Positions 50,625-60,337 are shown, counted from the first letter of the stretch. The stretch: 64,000 bases of DNA from Verrucomicrobiia bacterium (GCA_011525695.1 WYBX01000084.1:34266-98265), one strand, 5' to 3'. The notes: generated by a model from the sequence alone, not told the origin. Numbers and translations: made by a program.

Positions 50625-51864
50625 ACCACCTCACCCGCCGCGGATCGGCGCCGGTCGGCCGGTCGTAACCAGGCGCGGTCGGTGGCATCGGCGGCAGGCA
50701 GGGTTCCGGCGCGGCGGACGACGCCTTCCGGCGCAAGTCCTCCACCAGATCGCAGACCGCCCCGCACATTTCGTCGGCTTCCGATCGTCCCCTGGGACCC
50801 GGCATGGTGGCGAGGACTTCGCCATTGCGAATCCGGACGGCGGCGGCGGTGACGGTGCGGAGTCGCCGCACCACCGGGGCGGCCAGGGACCAGCCCAAGG
50901 CGAGGAGCAGGACGGTGCACCCGAGCCCCCACCGGAGAATCGCGCGTCGGAACTCCCGCACCGGGGCGAAGGCGACTTCAGCCGGCTGGCGGACGGTCGT
51001 GAGCCAGCCCAGCCCGGGGTATCCGCCGGCGCCCCGACTCCGTGCGTATCCAGTGAGATAATGCGCCGTGCCTGCCCGCAGCTCCAGGAGGGTTCCGCGG
51101 AACCGGCGGGCTGCCGGCAGCGCGGGAACATCGGGCGGGTCAGCCCAGGCGGAGGTGCCGGAATCGAGCAGCGGCTCGCCCGTGGAAGCATAGATCGTGA
51201 CGCCGATCCGGTTGCCGCGTGCGATCTCGGGAATAACGGCGACATCGGTGGCCCATTCCGAGCGCAGCCGTGCACCCAGTACGCCGGCAAACTGGAGGCC
51301 GGATCCAGTCACCGGAACCGCGAGTTCGACGAAGCGTTGCGTGTTTGCAGATTCGTCCGCGCCACTTCCGCCGCCAGGAATCGGAGGAGGACCGGCGGAA
51401 AACGGACGCTCACGTGCGGCCAGGAACCACCGCTGATTTCCCACCTCGGCCACATCGAGCGGATCGCCAGCCGCCGCCACCAGCCGCCCCTGTGGATCCG
51501 CAAAGCCGATCCACGCGAAGTGGGGGATGGTCTCCTGCAGGGTGGCCAGGATCTTGCGCAGCGCGGCCGGTTGGCCGCCGTCACGAAAAGGTTCCAGTCC
51601 GCCCACGAACTCCAGGTCTCGCAAGCGCTCGGACACCGCCTCGTCGACCTTGGCGTTGATTTGAACCGCAACGTCCTCGAACATGATGCCCAGCCGCTCT
51701 TCGAGCTGCCGCTGCAGGAGATTTCCCCCAATCCACGTCACCAGCACGGTGAACAGCGCGGCCCCGCCCCCGACGACGAGGGCGGCGCGGGCGCACAGGC
51801 TGCAGCGAGGATCAAATATCCGCCACCACACCGCGTCCCGGCGTGCTGCGGCGGATGGTGTCAT
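50623..51864 (-). CDS. Cache-HAMP membrane protein without an output domain
   Basis: 413 residues. Transmembrane helix at about 27-48, a periplasmic double-Cache-like sensor region (about 50-300: HFAWIGFADPQGRLVAAAGDPLDVAEVGNQRWF, and SGLQFAGVLGARL), a second membrane helix at about 318-340 and a HAMP-like segment (RRLRTVTAAAVRIRNGEVLATMPGPRGRSEADEMCGAV). The protein ends in a Pro-rich tail with no kinase, cyclase or methyl-accepting domain. It could feed a signal to a separate protein. A 59-residue frame precedes it by 24 bases. Substrate unknown. Confidence 0.75.
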   Translation of the reverse strand: MTPSAAARRDAVWWRIFDPRCSLCARAALVVGGGAALFTVLVTWIGGNLLQRQLEERLGIMFEDVAVQINAKVDEAVSERLRDLEFVGGLEPFRDGGQPAALRKILATLQETIPHFAWIGFADPQGRLVAAAGDPLDVAEVGNQRWFLAARERPFSAGPPPIPGGGSGADESANTQRFVELAVPVTGSGLQFAGVLGARLRSEWATDVAVIPEIARGNRIGVTIYASTGEPLLDSGTSAWADPPDVPALPAARRFRGTLLELRAGTAHYLTGYARSRGAGGYPGLGWLTTVRQPAEVAFAPVREFRRAILRWGLGCTVLLLALGWSLAAPVVRRLRTVTAAAVRIRNGEVLATMPGPRGRSEADEMCGAVCDLVEDLRRKASSAAPEPCLPPMPPTAPGYDRPTGADPRRVRW

Positions 51865-51888
51865 GGCAGAAGCAAAGCTCCCGGCAGT

Positions 51889-52068
51889 TCAGTTGCGTTG
51901 AAGCCGCGCGGGAGTTTGGCCCCAGCGGGCGCGGAGCAAGTCGGTTTCCAGCGACAGCCGGCGGAACTCGCGTCGAAGCGCCTGCGGGTCGTCCGCCGGG
52001 GGGCGGGCGAGCAGCGAGAGGGCATGATCGACGAGGCGCAGCGCGTCGCGATAATCAGCGGCGTTCAT
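51889..52068 (-). CDS. Small 59-residue protein of unknown function
   Basis: ATG at 52068, stop at 51889, 24 bases upstream of the Cache-HAMP gene on the same strand. The sequence is rich in Arg, Leu, Ala and Asp with an amphipathic helical look (DYRDALRLVDHALSLLA, then LRREFRRLSLETDLLRARWG). No family recognised. The short spacing suggests co-transcription. Confidence is limited because GC-rich sequence produces chance frames of this length. Confidence 0.4.
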   Translation of the reverse strand: MNAADYRDALRLVDHALSLLARPPADDPQALRREFRRLSLETDLLRARWGQTPARLQRN

Positions 52069-52317
52069 TGAAGCTTGGCGCGATCAGGACACACGTCCGG
52101 ATTCCCGGCGTCGAGTGTTTCCGGCGGGACCTGGTCGGGCGCTGGTCAATGACGTCGGTGCCGGCCGTGGGGCGGGAAGGGGAGCAGCAGGACGCAGCGC
52201 TCATTCGCTCGGCACGACCTGCGCCTGACCGGTTTCCGAGCCTCCGCTTCAGCGCCGCGGAAGCTTTGGGTTGCAATAGGGATTTTTTGGCAGACGCTTC
52301 TCCGTTTACCTATCGCC

Positions 52318-53982
52318 ATGTTGAAGAAAATTTTCGCGAAGCTGCGTGAATCAATGTCGCCTTCGCGCCAGGAATCGGCCCGGCCAGGAACTCGGAGTGG
52401 TGCCGCCAAGGGATCGTCCACCAGCCATCGTTCCGAGCCCCGTGCGGAACGAGGCTCCACCCAGGCCCACAAGACTGGTGGGGGTCCCCGGGAGGAAAGA
52501 GGGCGCGGCGGACACGGTGCAGATGATTCCCGCCGTGGAGGTTCGGGTCGCGGCAGAGGCGAGACAGGACGCGGGCGCGGCGAGCCGGGACGGGCCGAGG
52601 CGGGGCGTTCCGGTCGCGGGCGCTCGTTCAGTGAGGGAGGCCGGGGGGAACGGTCGGGTGGCCATGGGCGCCGGGGGGACAGCGGTCATTCCCGCCGGCC
52701 ACGCAAGGAGGAGACTTTCGAGCACCCCCGCCGCGAGCCGGTCAAGCCGCTCACGCCGGTGGACATCCCGAAGATGGAAACCGCATTCAGCCAGCTCGGT
52801 CTGATCGATCCGCTGGCGTTTGCCGTGCAGGAAATGGGCTATGTCGAGCCAACGCCCATTCAGAAGCAGGCGATCCCGATCGTCTTGCAGGGCGGTGATG
52901 TCATTGGATCGGCCCAGACCGGGACGGGCAAGACGGCGGCATTTGCGCTGCCCATCATCCAGCGGCTGGGCGGCCATGGGGCCCTGCGTTGCCTGATTCT
53001 CGAGCCGACGCGCGAACTCGCGCTGCAAGTCGAGGATGCCTTCCAAAAATATGCCAAGTTCACCGACCTGCGCGTGACCATCATCTACGGCGGCGTGGGC
53101 TACGGAAAGCAGATCGATGATCTGCGCCGCGGGGTCGACATCGTGGCGGCCACGCCGGGGCGGCTGCTCGATCATCTGGAGCAGGGCAACTGCGCGCTCG
53201 ATCAGGTCGAAATCCTGGTGCTCGACGAGGTCGACCGGATGCTCGACATGGGATTCCTGCCGGACGTCAGGAAGATCGTGCAGAAGTGTCCCAAGGCGCG
53301 GCAAACCCTCTTCTTCACCGCCACGCTGCCGCCGGAGATCGAGCAACTCGCGGGCTGGGCGCTGCGCGACCCGGTGCGCGTGGAAATCGGCCGGCAGCGT
53401 TCCCCGGCCGAGACGGTTTCGCATGCCTTCTATCCGGTCGTGGCGACCCAGAAATTTGAGCTGCTGCAGCTGCTGCTCGAGCAGACCGAGTTCAAGAGCG
53501 TGCTCATCTTCTGCCGGACGCGGATGGGTGCGGATCGGATCGCCCACCGGTTGCAGGCGAAGGGCCACACCGTCGGGGTCCTGCATTCAGACCGCAGCCA
53601 GCGCGAGCGGATCGAGGCACTGGAGGGTTTCAAGAGCGGCCGTTTCGAGGTGCTCGTGGCGACCGACATTGCGGCGCGCGGGCTCGACATCGCCGGCGTG
53701 ACTCACGTGATCAATTACGATGTGCCGGAGAACCCGGAGGACTACGTGCACCGGATAGGCCGCACCGGGCGGGCGCAGCATACGGGTGACGCCTTCACGC
53801 TCGTGACGGAGGAGGACGTGCGCGATGCCCGTTCCATCGAGCGTTACATGGGCCTGGCCGTGGAGCGAAAGAAGATCGAGGGGTTCCCCTACGTGTATTC
53901 GGCCTTATTCGACGAAAAGGCACTGGCCGAAGCGACACCGCCCAAGTCGACCAGCCGGCTGCATCGTGGCGTCCGACGCTAG
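52318..53982 (+). CDS. DEAD-box RNA helicase with Arg/Gly-rich N-terminal extension
   Basis: 554 residues. The first ~145 are low complexity (SR/RG repeats), unlike typical RhlE where the RG tail is C-terminal. The core then shows the Q motif (PTPIQKQAIPI), Walker A (AQTGTGKT), PTRELA, GG, TPGRLLDHL, motif II as DEVD, motif III as TAT, and motifs IV-VI (IFCRTRMGADRIA, ATDIAARGLDI, HRIGRTGR). It probably remodels RNA in ribosome assembly or mRNA decay. Confidence 0.92.
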   Translation: MLKKIFAKLRESMSPSRQESARPGTRSGAAKGSSTSHRSEPRAERGSTQAHKTGGGPREERGRGGHGADDSRRGGSGRGRGETGRGRGEPGRAEAGRSGRGRSFSEGGRGERSGGHGRRGDSGHSRRPRKEETFEHPRREPVKPLTPVDIPKMETAFSQLGLIDPLAFAVQEMGYVEPTPIQKQAIPIVLQGGDVIGSAQTGTGKTAAFALPIIQRLGGHGALRCLILEPTRELALQVEDAFQKYAKFTDLRVTIIYGGVGYGKQIDDLRRGVDIVAATPGRLLDHLEQGNCALDQVEILVLDEVDRMLDMGFLPDVRKIVQKCPKARQTLFFTATLPPEIEQLAGWALRDPVRVEIGRQRSPAETVSHAFYPVVATQKFELLQLLLEQTEFKSVLIFCRTRMGADRIAHRLQAKGHTVGVLHSDRSQRERIEALEGFKSGRFEVLVATDIAARGLDIAGVTHVINYDVPENPEDYVHRIGRTGRAQHTGDAFTLVTEEDVRDARSIERYMGLAVERKKIEGFPYVYSALFDEKALAEATPPKSTSRLHRGVRR

Positions 53983-54089
53983 TCCAGGCCGTTAATCTGG
54001 CGGCGACGTTTCCAAGCCATCGCGTCGAATGCCCGCCGGAAAATTGCAGCATTGAAAGTTGCGCCCAGGCTGCGAGGTTGGCCGGCTCG

Positions 54090-54695
54090 ATGAAACTGGA
54101 CATCCCGCCCGGCGCATTCGCCGGCTACATCTTCGATCTCGATGGCACGCTGGTGGACACCATGCCGCTGCATTTCCGGGCCTGGGATGCCGCCATGCGT
54201 CGGGCCGGACTCAAGGCTCCCTTGGATGAGGAGCTCTTCTATTCCCTCGGTGGCGTGCCCACGCGCCGCGTGGCCGAGCTGATCGCGCAGCACTACCAGC
54301 TGACGGTCGATACCGAGGCGATCTTTCATCACAAGGAGGCGTTGTTCACCGAACTCCAGGCCGATGCCCAGCTGATCGGGCCGGTGGTCGATTTTGCGCG
54401 GCGCGTCGCGCAGACGCATCCGGTGGCGATCGCTTCCGGCGGGCCGCGGTTCATCGTGCAGCGCTCGCTCGAGCTGGCGGGGCTGGCCCCGCTGTTCAAG
54501 GTCGTGATCTCCGCGGACGACGTTGCCCACGGCAAACCCGCACCCGACATGTTTCTTCTGGCGGCTTCGCGGATGGAAGTTCCCGCCGCGGCGTGCCTGG
54601 TTTTTGAGGACGCCGAGCCTGGAATGCGCGCCGCCGAAGCTGCCGGTATGAAGTGGGTGCGCGTCCCGAGCCGGCGCGCGGGCGGCCAGCGTTGA
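54090..54695 (+). CDS. HAD-superfamily phosphatase (beta-phosphoglucomutase-like)
   Basis: 201 residues from the ATG at 54090 (GAGG 11 bases upstream); a TTG at 54078 is possible. Motif I is YIFDLDGTLVDTMPLHFRAW with the nucleophile Asp. A helical cap follows (EELFYSLGGVPTRRVAELI), then motif II/III (IASGGPRFIVQRSLE, HGKPAPDMFLLAASRM) and the metal motif VFEDAEPGMRAAEAAGM. Phosphosugar substrates are typical. It sits 153 bases before hisC on the same strand. Confidence 0.9.
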   Translation: MKLDIPPGAFAGYIFDLDGTLVDTMPLHFRAWDAAMRRAGLKAPLDEELFYSLGGVPTRRVAELIAQHYQLTVDTEAIFHHKEALFTELQADAQLIGPVVDFARRVAQTHPVAIASGGPRFIVQRSLELAGLAPLFKVVISADDVAHGKPAPDMFLLAASRMEVPAAACLVFEDAEPGMRAAEAAGMKWVRVPSRRAGGQR

Positions 54696-54847
54696 AGGCC
54701 CCGGGGCGAGGGAGGGAATCGGTCGGGGGCTCCAGGGGAATGTGCGGTGATCGCGTCGTTGATACGCTGATCGGGACGCGGAGCGCGGTGATGCCGAATC
54801 CATTTCGATCTTTCACGCGGCCGGCAATCCGTGTTCCAGTCGCGGGG

Positions 54848-55963
54848 ATGAATCTTGAATCACTCGCCAACCGCGAAGTGCTCACCCAGCCGTTCTACGA
54901 GCCGGGCAAGCCGATTGAGCAGGTGGCGCGCGAATTGGGGCTCGACCCGGAAGCCATCATCAAGCTCGCCTCGAACGAGAATCCGTTCGGCCCCTCACCC
55001 AAGGCGCTGGCGGCCGCCCGGAAAGCCCTGGAGCACGGTGAACTGTACCCCGACGGCGGTTGTTTCGAACTGCGGCAGCGGCTGGCGGCCGCGCGGGCCC
55101 TTGCGCCCGATCAGTTCGTCATCGGGAATGGCTCCAACGAGATCATCGAATTGCTCGGGCATGCCTTTCTCGGCCGGGGTGACGAGGTGGTGATGGGCGC
55201 CCCGGCCTTTGTGGTCTACAAGCTGGTGACACTTCTGTTCGGCGCGCGGGCGGTTGAGATTCCCCTCCGCGAATGGCGCCACGATCTTCCGCGGATTGCC
55301 GCGGCCGTGACGCCGCGGACCAAGCTGGTCTACGTCTGCAGTCCGAACAATCCGACGGGCACCTCGAACACGGAGGCGGAACTGCTCGAGTTTGCCCGAG
55401 CGATGCCGGATCATGTCGTCACGGTCTTCGACGAGGCCTATGCCGATTTCCTGGAGCCCGCGCCGGATCTCCGGCCGCTGGTTGCCGAGGGGCGCAAGGT
55501 GGTGGGTTTGCGGACATTTTCCAAGATCTACGGACTGGCGTCGCTGCGCATCGGCTATGGCTATGCCAGCAGGGAGATGTGCGCCTTGCTCAACCGGGTC
55601 AGACAGCCTTTCAACGTGAACGCCATCGCGCAGGCGGCGGCCGTCGCGGCCCTCGAGGATCATGCGTTTGCGGCCGAGTGCGCCCGGCAGAACCGGGCCG
55701 GACTCGCGCAACTCGAGCGTGGCTGCCGGGACCTTGGGCTCGAATTTGTGCCGAGCGTCGCGAATTTCATGCTGGTCCGCGTGGGCGACGGGATGCGGGT
55801 CTTCGAGGCGCTCCAGCGCCGTGGCATCATCGTCCGGCCGGTGAAATCCTACGGGCTTCCCGAGTGGATCCGGATCACCGTGGGTTCCGGGGAACAAAAT
55901 GCCCGGCTCTTGAAGGAGATTGGCCCGCTCACGTCCGTTGGCCAGCGGCCCCGGGGGCCATGA
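54848..55963 (+). CDS. hisC: Histidinol-phosphate aminotransferase
   Basis: 371 residues from the ATG at 54848 (MNLESLANREVL), the start conserved in the family; the frame extends upstream without homology. PLP fold-type I features: LASNENPFGPSPKAL, the GNGSNEIIELLGHAFLG binding loop, CSPNNPTGT, VFDEAYADFLE, and the PLP lysine in RTFSKIYGLASLRIGY. It converts imidazole acetol phosphate and glutamate to histidinol phosphate in histidine biosynthesis, though a broad aromatic role is also known in the family. No other his gene is adjacent. Confidence 0.92.
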   Translation: MNLESLANREVLTQPFYEPGKPIEQVARELGLDPEAIIKLASNENPFGPSPKALAAARKALEHGELYPDGGCFELRQRLAAARALAPDQFVIGNGSNEIIELLGHAFLGRGDEVVMGAPAFVVYKLVTLLFGARAVEIPLREWRHDLPRIAAAVTPRTKLVYVCSPNNPTGTSNTEAELLEFARAMPDHVVTVFDEAYADFLEPAPDLRPLVAEGRKVVGLRTFSKIYGLASLRIGYGYASREMCALLNRVRQPFNVNAIAQAAAVAALEDHAFAAECARQNRAGLAQLERGCRDLGLEFVPSVANFMLVRVGDGMRVFEALQRRGIIVRPVKSYGLPEWIRITVGSGEQNARLLKEIGPLTSVGQRPRGP

Positions 55964-56213
55964 TTCGCCCACGTTTGATGCGGTGGCGGCTGTCCGGCAT
56001 GGCCGCAACCGTACCTGAGGCGAATCCATCATTGCGGATGGGAAAGCTACCGGGGTCGCATGGAAAAAAACGCTTGCGCCAACTAGTTGAAAATCGCTTT
56101 CATCCAATCGGCAACCGTCGACTATGGGTCTGCGCATGATGGACATGGGCCGACCGTTTGAATTCCCACTCCACCTTAACACCCACTCAATCTTTCCCGT
56201 GAAACCGCACGCA

Positions 56214-57311
56214 ATGAAGAAACTAATTGGCGCCGCCATTCTATCCTCTCTCGTCACTGCCGGTCAGGCAGCTCCGTTCATGGCGATTGGCGATGGGGCT
56301 GAGCTCTTCCTCACCGGCACGCTCGGGGTGCGCGTGGACGACAATATCTTCCTGACCGGGAATGCGACCGACGACATCATCGTTGATGTCACGCCAGGCG
56401 TCGACCTGACCTTCGGCAAGGATGCCCAAGTGCAGGGCGCATTGACGTTGTCCCACGCCTTTGCGACCTATATCGATAACGATGAATTGAATACGAATCT
56501 CTTCTCGGGCGACTTCGTCACGCGTTTCGATGACGGGAAGATGAAGCTCAACTTCAACGTCGGTTTCCATGAGTTGAACCAGAACACGCCCGATGTCCAG
56601 CGGCTCACCCGCCGTGATGTGTTCAACACCGCAGCGAGCGGAGAGGTCGAGATCTCCCAACTCACCTCCGTGGGCGCCGGGGTGAATTTCAACCGGGAGG
56701 ACTACAAGCGGACGGGCTACACTGATTCCGAAAGCCTGACGGTCCCGATCGATTTCTATTACAAATGGCGGCCGAAGGTCGACCTCAGCATCGGTTATCG
56801 CTACCGGGACTACGAGGTGGATATCGGACAGGACTCCAGCGACCATTACCTGAACGTGGGTGCGCGCGGTGACTTCACGCCGAAGCTGACCGGCCGGTTC
56901 ACCGTGGGTTTCAACCGGCGCAGCCTCGACGTCAGCGGCGACAAGAATGGATTCGGACTCGATGCGAGCTTCGCCTACGAGGTTTCCCCGAAGACCAGCC
57001 TGCAGGTGGGTGCATCCAACGATTACGGCACCAGTCCGCAGGGTGCGCAGCAGGAGAACCTGACGTTCAACGCCCGGGTCGTTTCGAAGATTGCGGATGA
57101 CTGGAGCGTCAACGGTGGCGTGAGCTTCCGGCAGATCGACTATTTCAGCCGGAAGGACGATTTCTGGGAGGCGACGCTGGGGACCTCCTACATCGTGAAT
57201 GCTAACATCACGATCCTGGGCGCCTACGTGCATCGCGACTACGCTTCGGATCTCGGCGGCGCGGATTTTAAAAACAACGTGTTCAGCATCTCGGCGAATT
57301 TCCGCTACTGA
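56214..57311 (+). CDS. Outer-membrane beta-barrel protein of an EPS export unit
   Basis: 365 residues from the ATG at 56214, which begins a signal peptide (MKKLIGAAILSSLVTAGQA). The mature protein is made of alternating polar and aromatic strands (LNTNLFSGDFVTRFDDGKMKLNFNVGF, PIDFYYKWRPKVDLSIGYRYRD) and ends in the aromatic C-terminal residue typical of outer-membrane proteins (SANFRY). It is of the BBP2/EpsL-like type found beside Wza and Wzc. Inferred role: outer-membrane channel or EPS-handling barrel for the Wza-Wzc pair encoded next, starting 76 bases downstream. Confidence 0.85.
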   Translation: MKKLIGAAILSSLVTAGQAAPFMAIGDGAELFLTGTLGVRVDDNIFLTGNATDDIIVDVTPGVDLTFGKDAQVQGALTLSHAFATYIDNDELNTNLFSGDFVTRFDDGKMKLNFNVGFHELNQNTPDVQRLTRRDVFNTAASGEVEISQLTSVGAGVNFNREDYKRTGYTDSESLTVPIDFYYKWRPKVDLSIGYRYRDYEVDIGQDSSDHYLNVGARGDFTPKLTGRFTVGFNRRSLDVSGDKNGFGLDASFAYEVSPKTSLQVGASNDYGTSPQGAQQENLTFNARVVSKIADDWSVNGGVSFRQIDYFSRKDDFWEATLGTSYIVNANITILGAYVHRDYASDLGGADFKNNVFSISANFRY

Positions 57312-57387
57312 GCGGCGCGAGACGGCTTGACCTGACTTGGGCGGAAAGGGATCGTGGCGGTCCTTTTTCGCCCTTTTTCGTCGTCAC

Positions 57388-58035
57388 ATGAATTTCCGCA
57401 TGCGCTCCATCGTTGCCATCCTATTGGCAGCCATGCTTCAGGTGGGAGCCGCCGAATCGCCCCCTGCTTCCATCAGGGATGAGGCGGCGAAGAACGGCAA
57501 AGCAGGCGCCCCGCGCGAGTCGGGCAAGGTCGATTATGTCCTGCAGCCGGGCGACATGATCCGAGTCCATGTTTTTCAGGAAGAGGAGATTAACCGCGCC
57601 GGTGAAATCCGGGTATCCCAGGAATACACCATCAACCTGCCCTTGATCGGTTCCGTCGATCTGCACGGGAAGACTGTCCGCCAGACCGAGGAACTGGTCC
57701 GTGAGCTCTATGACCGCGATTATCTGGTCAACCCGCAGGTGTCGGTGACCGTCGTCAAGTACGTCCAGCGCGTGGTGAAGGTCTTCGGATCCGTGGGCAG
57801 CCCTGGGGTCGTGGCCTTTCCGGAAGAGGAGGAGTTGACGATTTCGGGCGCGATTTCGCGGGCGGGCGGGTTCAGTCGGCTCGCCGATCGCCGGAAGGTA
57901 ACGCTCACGCGCACGAATCCGGACGGCAAAACCGAAACGTGGACCGTGAATGGCGACGACGTGCTGAAGGGCGGCTCCGATGACGTGGCGCTGCAGCCCG
58001 GCGACATCATCAATGTCGCGGAGCGGATCTTTTGA
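57388..58035 (+). CDS. Polysaccharide export protein (Wza-like)
   Basis: 215 residues from the ATG at 57388, with a signal peptide (MNFRMRSIVAILLAAMLQVGAAES). YVLQPGDMIRVHVFQEEEINRAGEIRVSQEYTINLPLIG is the polysaccharide-export domain. A SLBB-type domain follows (VVKVFGSVGSPGVVAFPEEEELTISGAISRAGGFSRLA). No lipobox is seen, in contrast to classical Wza. It is shorter than E. coli Wza and lacks the outer-membrane-spanning C-terminal helix, so the barrel protein encoded before it may form the pore. Its stop overlaps the Wzc start by one base (TGATG). Confidence 0.9.
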   Translation: MNFRMRSIVAILLAAMLQVGAAESPPASIRDEAAKNGKAGAPRESGKVDYVLQPGDMIRVHVFQEEEINRAGEIRVSQEYTINLPLIGSVDLHGKTVRQTEELVRELYDRDYLVNPQVSVTVVKYVQRVVKVFGSVGSPGVVAFPEEEELTISGAISRAGGFSRLADRRKVTLTRTNPDGKTETWTVNGDDVLKGGSDDVALQPGDIINVAERIF

Positions 58036-60281
58036 TGTCCAGCCAGCCCATGCCCACAGACTCGGATCAGAAGCAGCCCCCCGGTTCCGGCGGGACCGGT
58101 TACGCCTACGGTGGCAATTATGCCGGGTATGCGGATGCCGGGTACGGTTATGGCGAGGCCACCGGCGGACACATGCAGCGGACGCTGCAGGATTACCTGC
58201 TGATTCTCCGGGAGCGGATCTGGTATATCGTCGTGGTCTTCCTGGTCGTCTTCTCGAGCGCGCTGGTCTACACGCTGAGCGAAACCAAGATCTACCAGGC
58301 GTCGTCGACCGTGCAGATCTTCCGGCGCGACCCGACGATCATGCAGGTCCAGCAGGTGATGGATAACGACATCCGCTCCGCGGAGGACCTCAACACCCAG
58401 ATCAAGGTCATCGAGAGCGCAACCATCATCCGGATGGTGGCCGAACGGCTCACCGGCGCCGACCTGCGGGCCTTCCTCGCGCCCTACGAGGGGGCGGAGC
58501 CCGGCCTGAATTTCGTCGCCTCGACGCTTGCCGCCCACCGGAAGGTCGTTCCCCAGCGGCTCACGCTGGTCGTCAACATCGTCTACCAGCACCCCGATCG
58601 TTTTGTAGCCGCGAAAGTGGCCAACCTTTTTGCCGAGGCCTACCTCGACCACAACCAGCTGCTCCGCACCGGCGCCGGGGCCAAGGCCGTGGACGACCTG
58701 AAGGCCACGATCGAGCAGCAGCGCCGGTACGTCGAGCAGCTCGGGGCCGAACTCCAGATTTACAAGGAAAAGAACAACATGGTGTCGCTCGATTCGCGGA
58801 AGGACATCGTGAACGAGACGCTGAAGCAGGTGAACAACGAGCTCACCCGGGCGCAGCTGACACTGAGCAACGCGCAGATCCGGCTCAATCAGGTCAAGGA
58901 GCGGCGGGCGGCTGGTGGCGATCTCACCGAGCTGCCATTCATCGCCAGCGACCCGCTGATCGCCGGCCTCAAGCAGCAGATTGCGGCCAAGAACATCGAG
59001 ATGGCCCAGCTGCGCGAACGGTTTCGCGCCAAGCATCCCGACATGATCAAGGCGGCGAATTCGCTGGCCGAAACGGAGACCGAATTGAAACGCGCGGTCG
59101 AAGCCGCTGCCAACCAGGTGGAGGCGGATTACGAGACCGCCTTGCGAAGTTTCAAGCAGGCCACGGAGGAGCTGGCGCGGCGGAACAACGACTCGCTGGA
59201 ACTCGACCGGCTCGCGCTCGACTACAATAACAAGGAACGGGAGTTCAAGACCCAGGAACAGCTGCTTCAGACCATCATTGCCCGGCAGACCGAGACCTCG
59301 ATGACCAGCAGCTTCGCGATTCAGAGCGCCCGGATCGTCGACGTGGCCGTCCCCCCGCCGGAGGATCGGCCCGCCTCGCCCAACGTCCCGCTCAACCTCG
59401 GGCTCGGGCTCGTGGGCGGACTGGGGCTCGGGCTGGCCTTCGCCTTCTTCGTCGCGTTCATCGACGACCGCGTCAAGAGCTCCTTCGACATCGAAGGCGT
59501 CATCGGTCTCCCGCTGGTGGGAATCATTCCCCAGATCAAGCGGATGGAGCAGACGGAAAAGGCCCAGATTGTCCTGAACAACGCGGACCGGCAGGTCTCC
59601 GAGGCGTTTCTCACACTGCACTCCAGCCTCCGGCTGAAGGACGAAAGCAAGCACGCGAAGTGCCTCCTGGTGACCAGCACAATTCCCGGTGAGGGAAAGT
59701 CGTTCATGACCACGAACCTCGCGCTGACGTTCGCCCTACACGGCGAGAGGGTGGTCGTGGTGGACTGCGATCTCCGCAAGCCGAACATCCACAAGTCGCT
59801 CCGGCAGGAGAATCTTCGCGGGGTAATCGATGTCGCCGGAGGCAAGGCCGGCTTGGACGAGGTGCTGTTGCGCGGCGTCGGCCATGCCAACCTGGATGTG
59901 ATTCCCGCCGGAGGCCGGGCCAAGAACCCGACCCAGGTGCTCAACAGCAAGGGCGTCGAGGCCATGATTTCCGAGCTGCGCAAGCGGTACGATCGCGTGT
60001 TCGTCGACACGCCGCCGCTGGCGGCCGTCAGCGACGCGCTGATTGTGCTGCCGCTCGTCGACGGTTCGGTGTTCACGATCTATTTCAACAAGGTCCGCCG
60101 GAAGGCGGCGCAGTTCGCCGCCAAGAAGCTGCTGGACGCCAACGTGCCTTGCTTTGGCGCCGTGCTCAATGGCCTCAACCTTGCCGTATCCGGGTATTAT
60201 TACGCGCAGTACTACGACAAGTCCTACAAGGACTACTATGTCGTGATGCCCAAGACCGAGGGCGAGCCGGAGCCGCGGTAG
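58035..60281 (+). CDS. Wzc-type tyrosine autokinase and chain-length protein
   Basis: 748 residues from the ATG at 58035 (a TTG at 58032 also reads in). A Tyr/Gly-rich N-terminal segment (TGYAYGGNYAGYADAGYGYG) precedes the Wzz domain (helices near 55-80 and 440-470). A BY-kinase domain follows with intact Walker A STIPGEGKS (548-556), Walker A' VVVVDCDLRKPN and Walker B VFVDTPP. The C-terminal cluster GYYYAQYYDKSYKDYY gives eight tyrosines for autophosphorylation. It controls polymer length and export with Wza, encoded just upstream. It supplies the kinase activity the 39393-41639 protein appears to have lost. Confidence 0.93.
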   Translation: MSSQPMPTDSDQKQPPGSGGTGYAYGGNYAGYADAGYGYGEATGGHMQRTLQDYLLILRERIWYIVVVFLVVFSSALVYTLSETKIYQASSTVQIFRRDPTIMQVQQVMDNDIRSAEDLNTQIKVIESATIIRMVAERLTGADLRAFLAPYEGAEPGLNFVASTLAAHRKVVPQRLTLVVNIVYQHPDRFVAAKVANLFAEAYLDHNQLLRTGAGAKAVDDLKATIEQQRRYVEQLGAELQIYKEKNNMVSLDSRKDIVNETLKQVNNELTRAQLTLSNAQIRLNQVKERRAAGGDLTELPFIASDPLIAGLKQQIAAKNIEMAQLRERFRAKHPDMIKAANSLAETETELKRAVEAAANQVEADYETALRSFKQATEELARRNNDSLELDRLALDYNNKEREFKTQEQLLQTIIARQTETSMTSSFAIQSARIVDVAVPPPEDRPASPNVPLNLGLGLVGGLGLGLAFAFFVAFIDDRVKSSFDIEGVIGLPLVGIIPQIKRMEQTEKAQIVLNNADRQVSEAFLTLHSSLRLKDESKHAKCLLVTSTIPGEGKSFMTTNLALTFALHGERVVVVDCDLRKPNIHKSLRQENLRGVIDVAGGKAGLDEVLLRGVGHANLDVIPAGGRAKNPTQVLNSKGVEAMISELRKRYDRVFVDTPPLAAVSDALIVLPLVDGSVFTIYFNKVRRKAAQFAAKKLLDANVPCFGAVLNGLNLAVSGYYYAQYYDKSYKDYYVVMPKTEGEPEPR

Positions 60282-60337
60282 CTGGAGCCGCGGCGCCGCG
60301 CCGCGGGATCTTGCGATTTGTCGCCGCCGGATCATGG

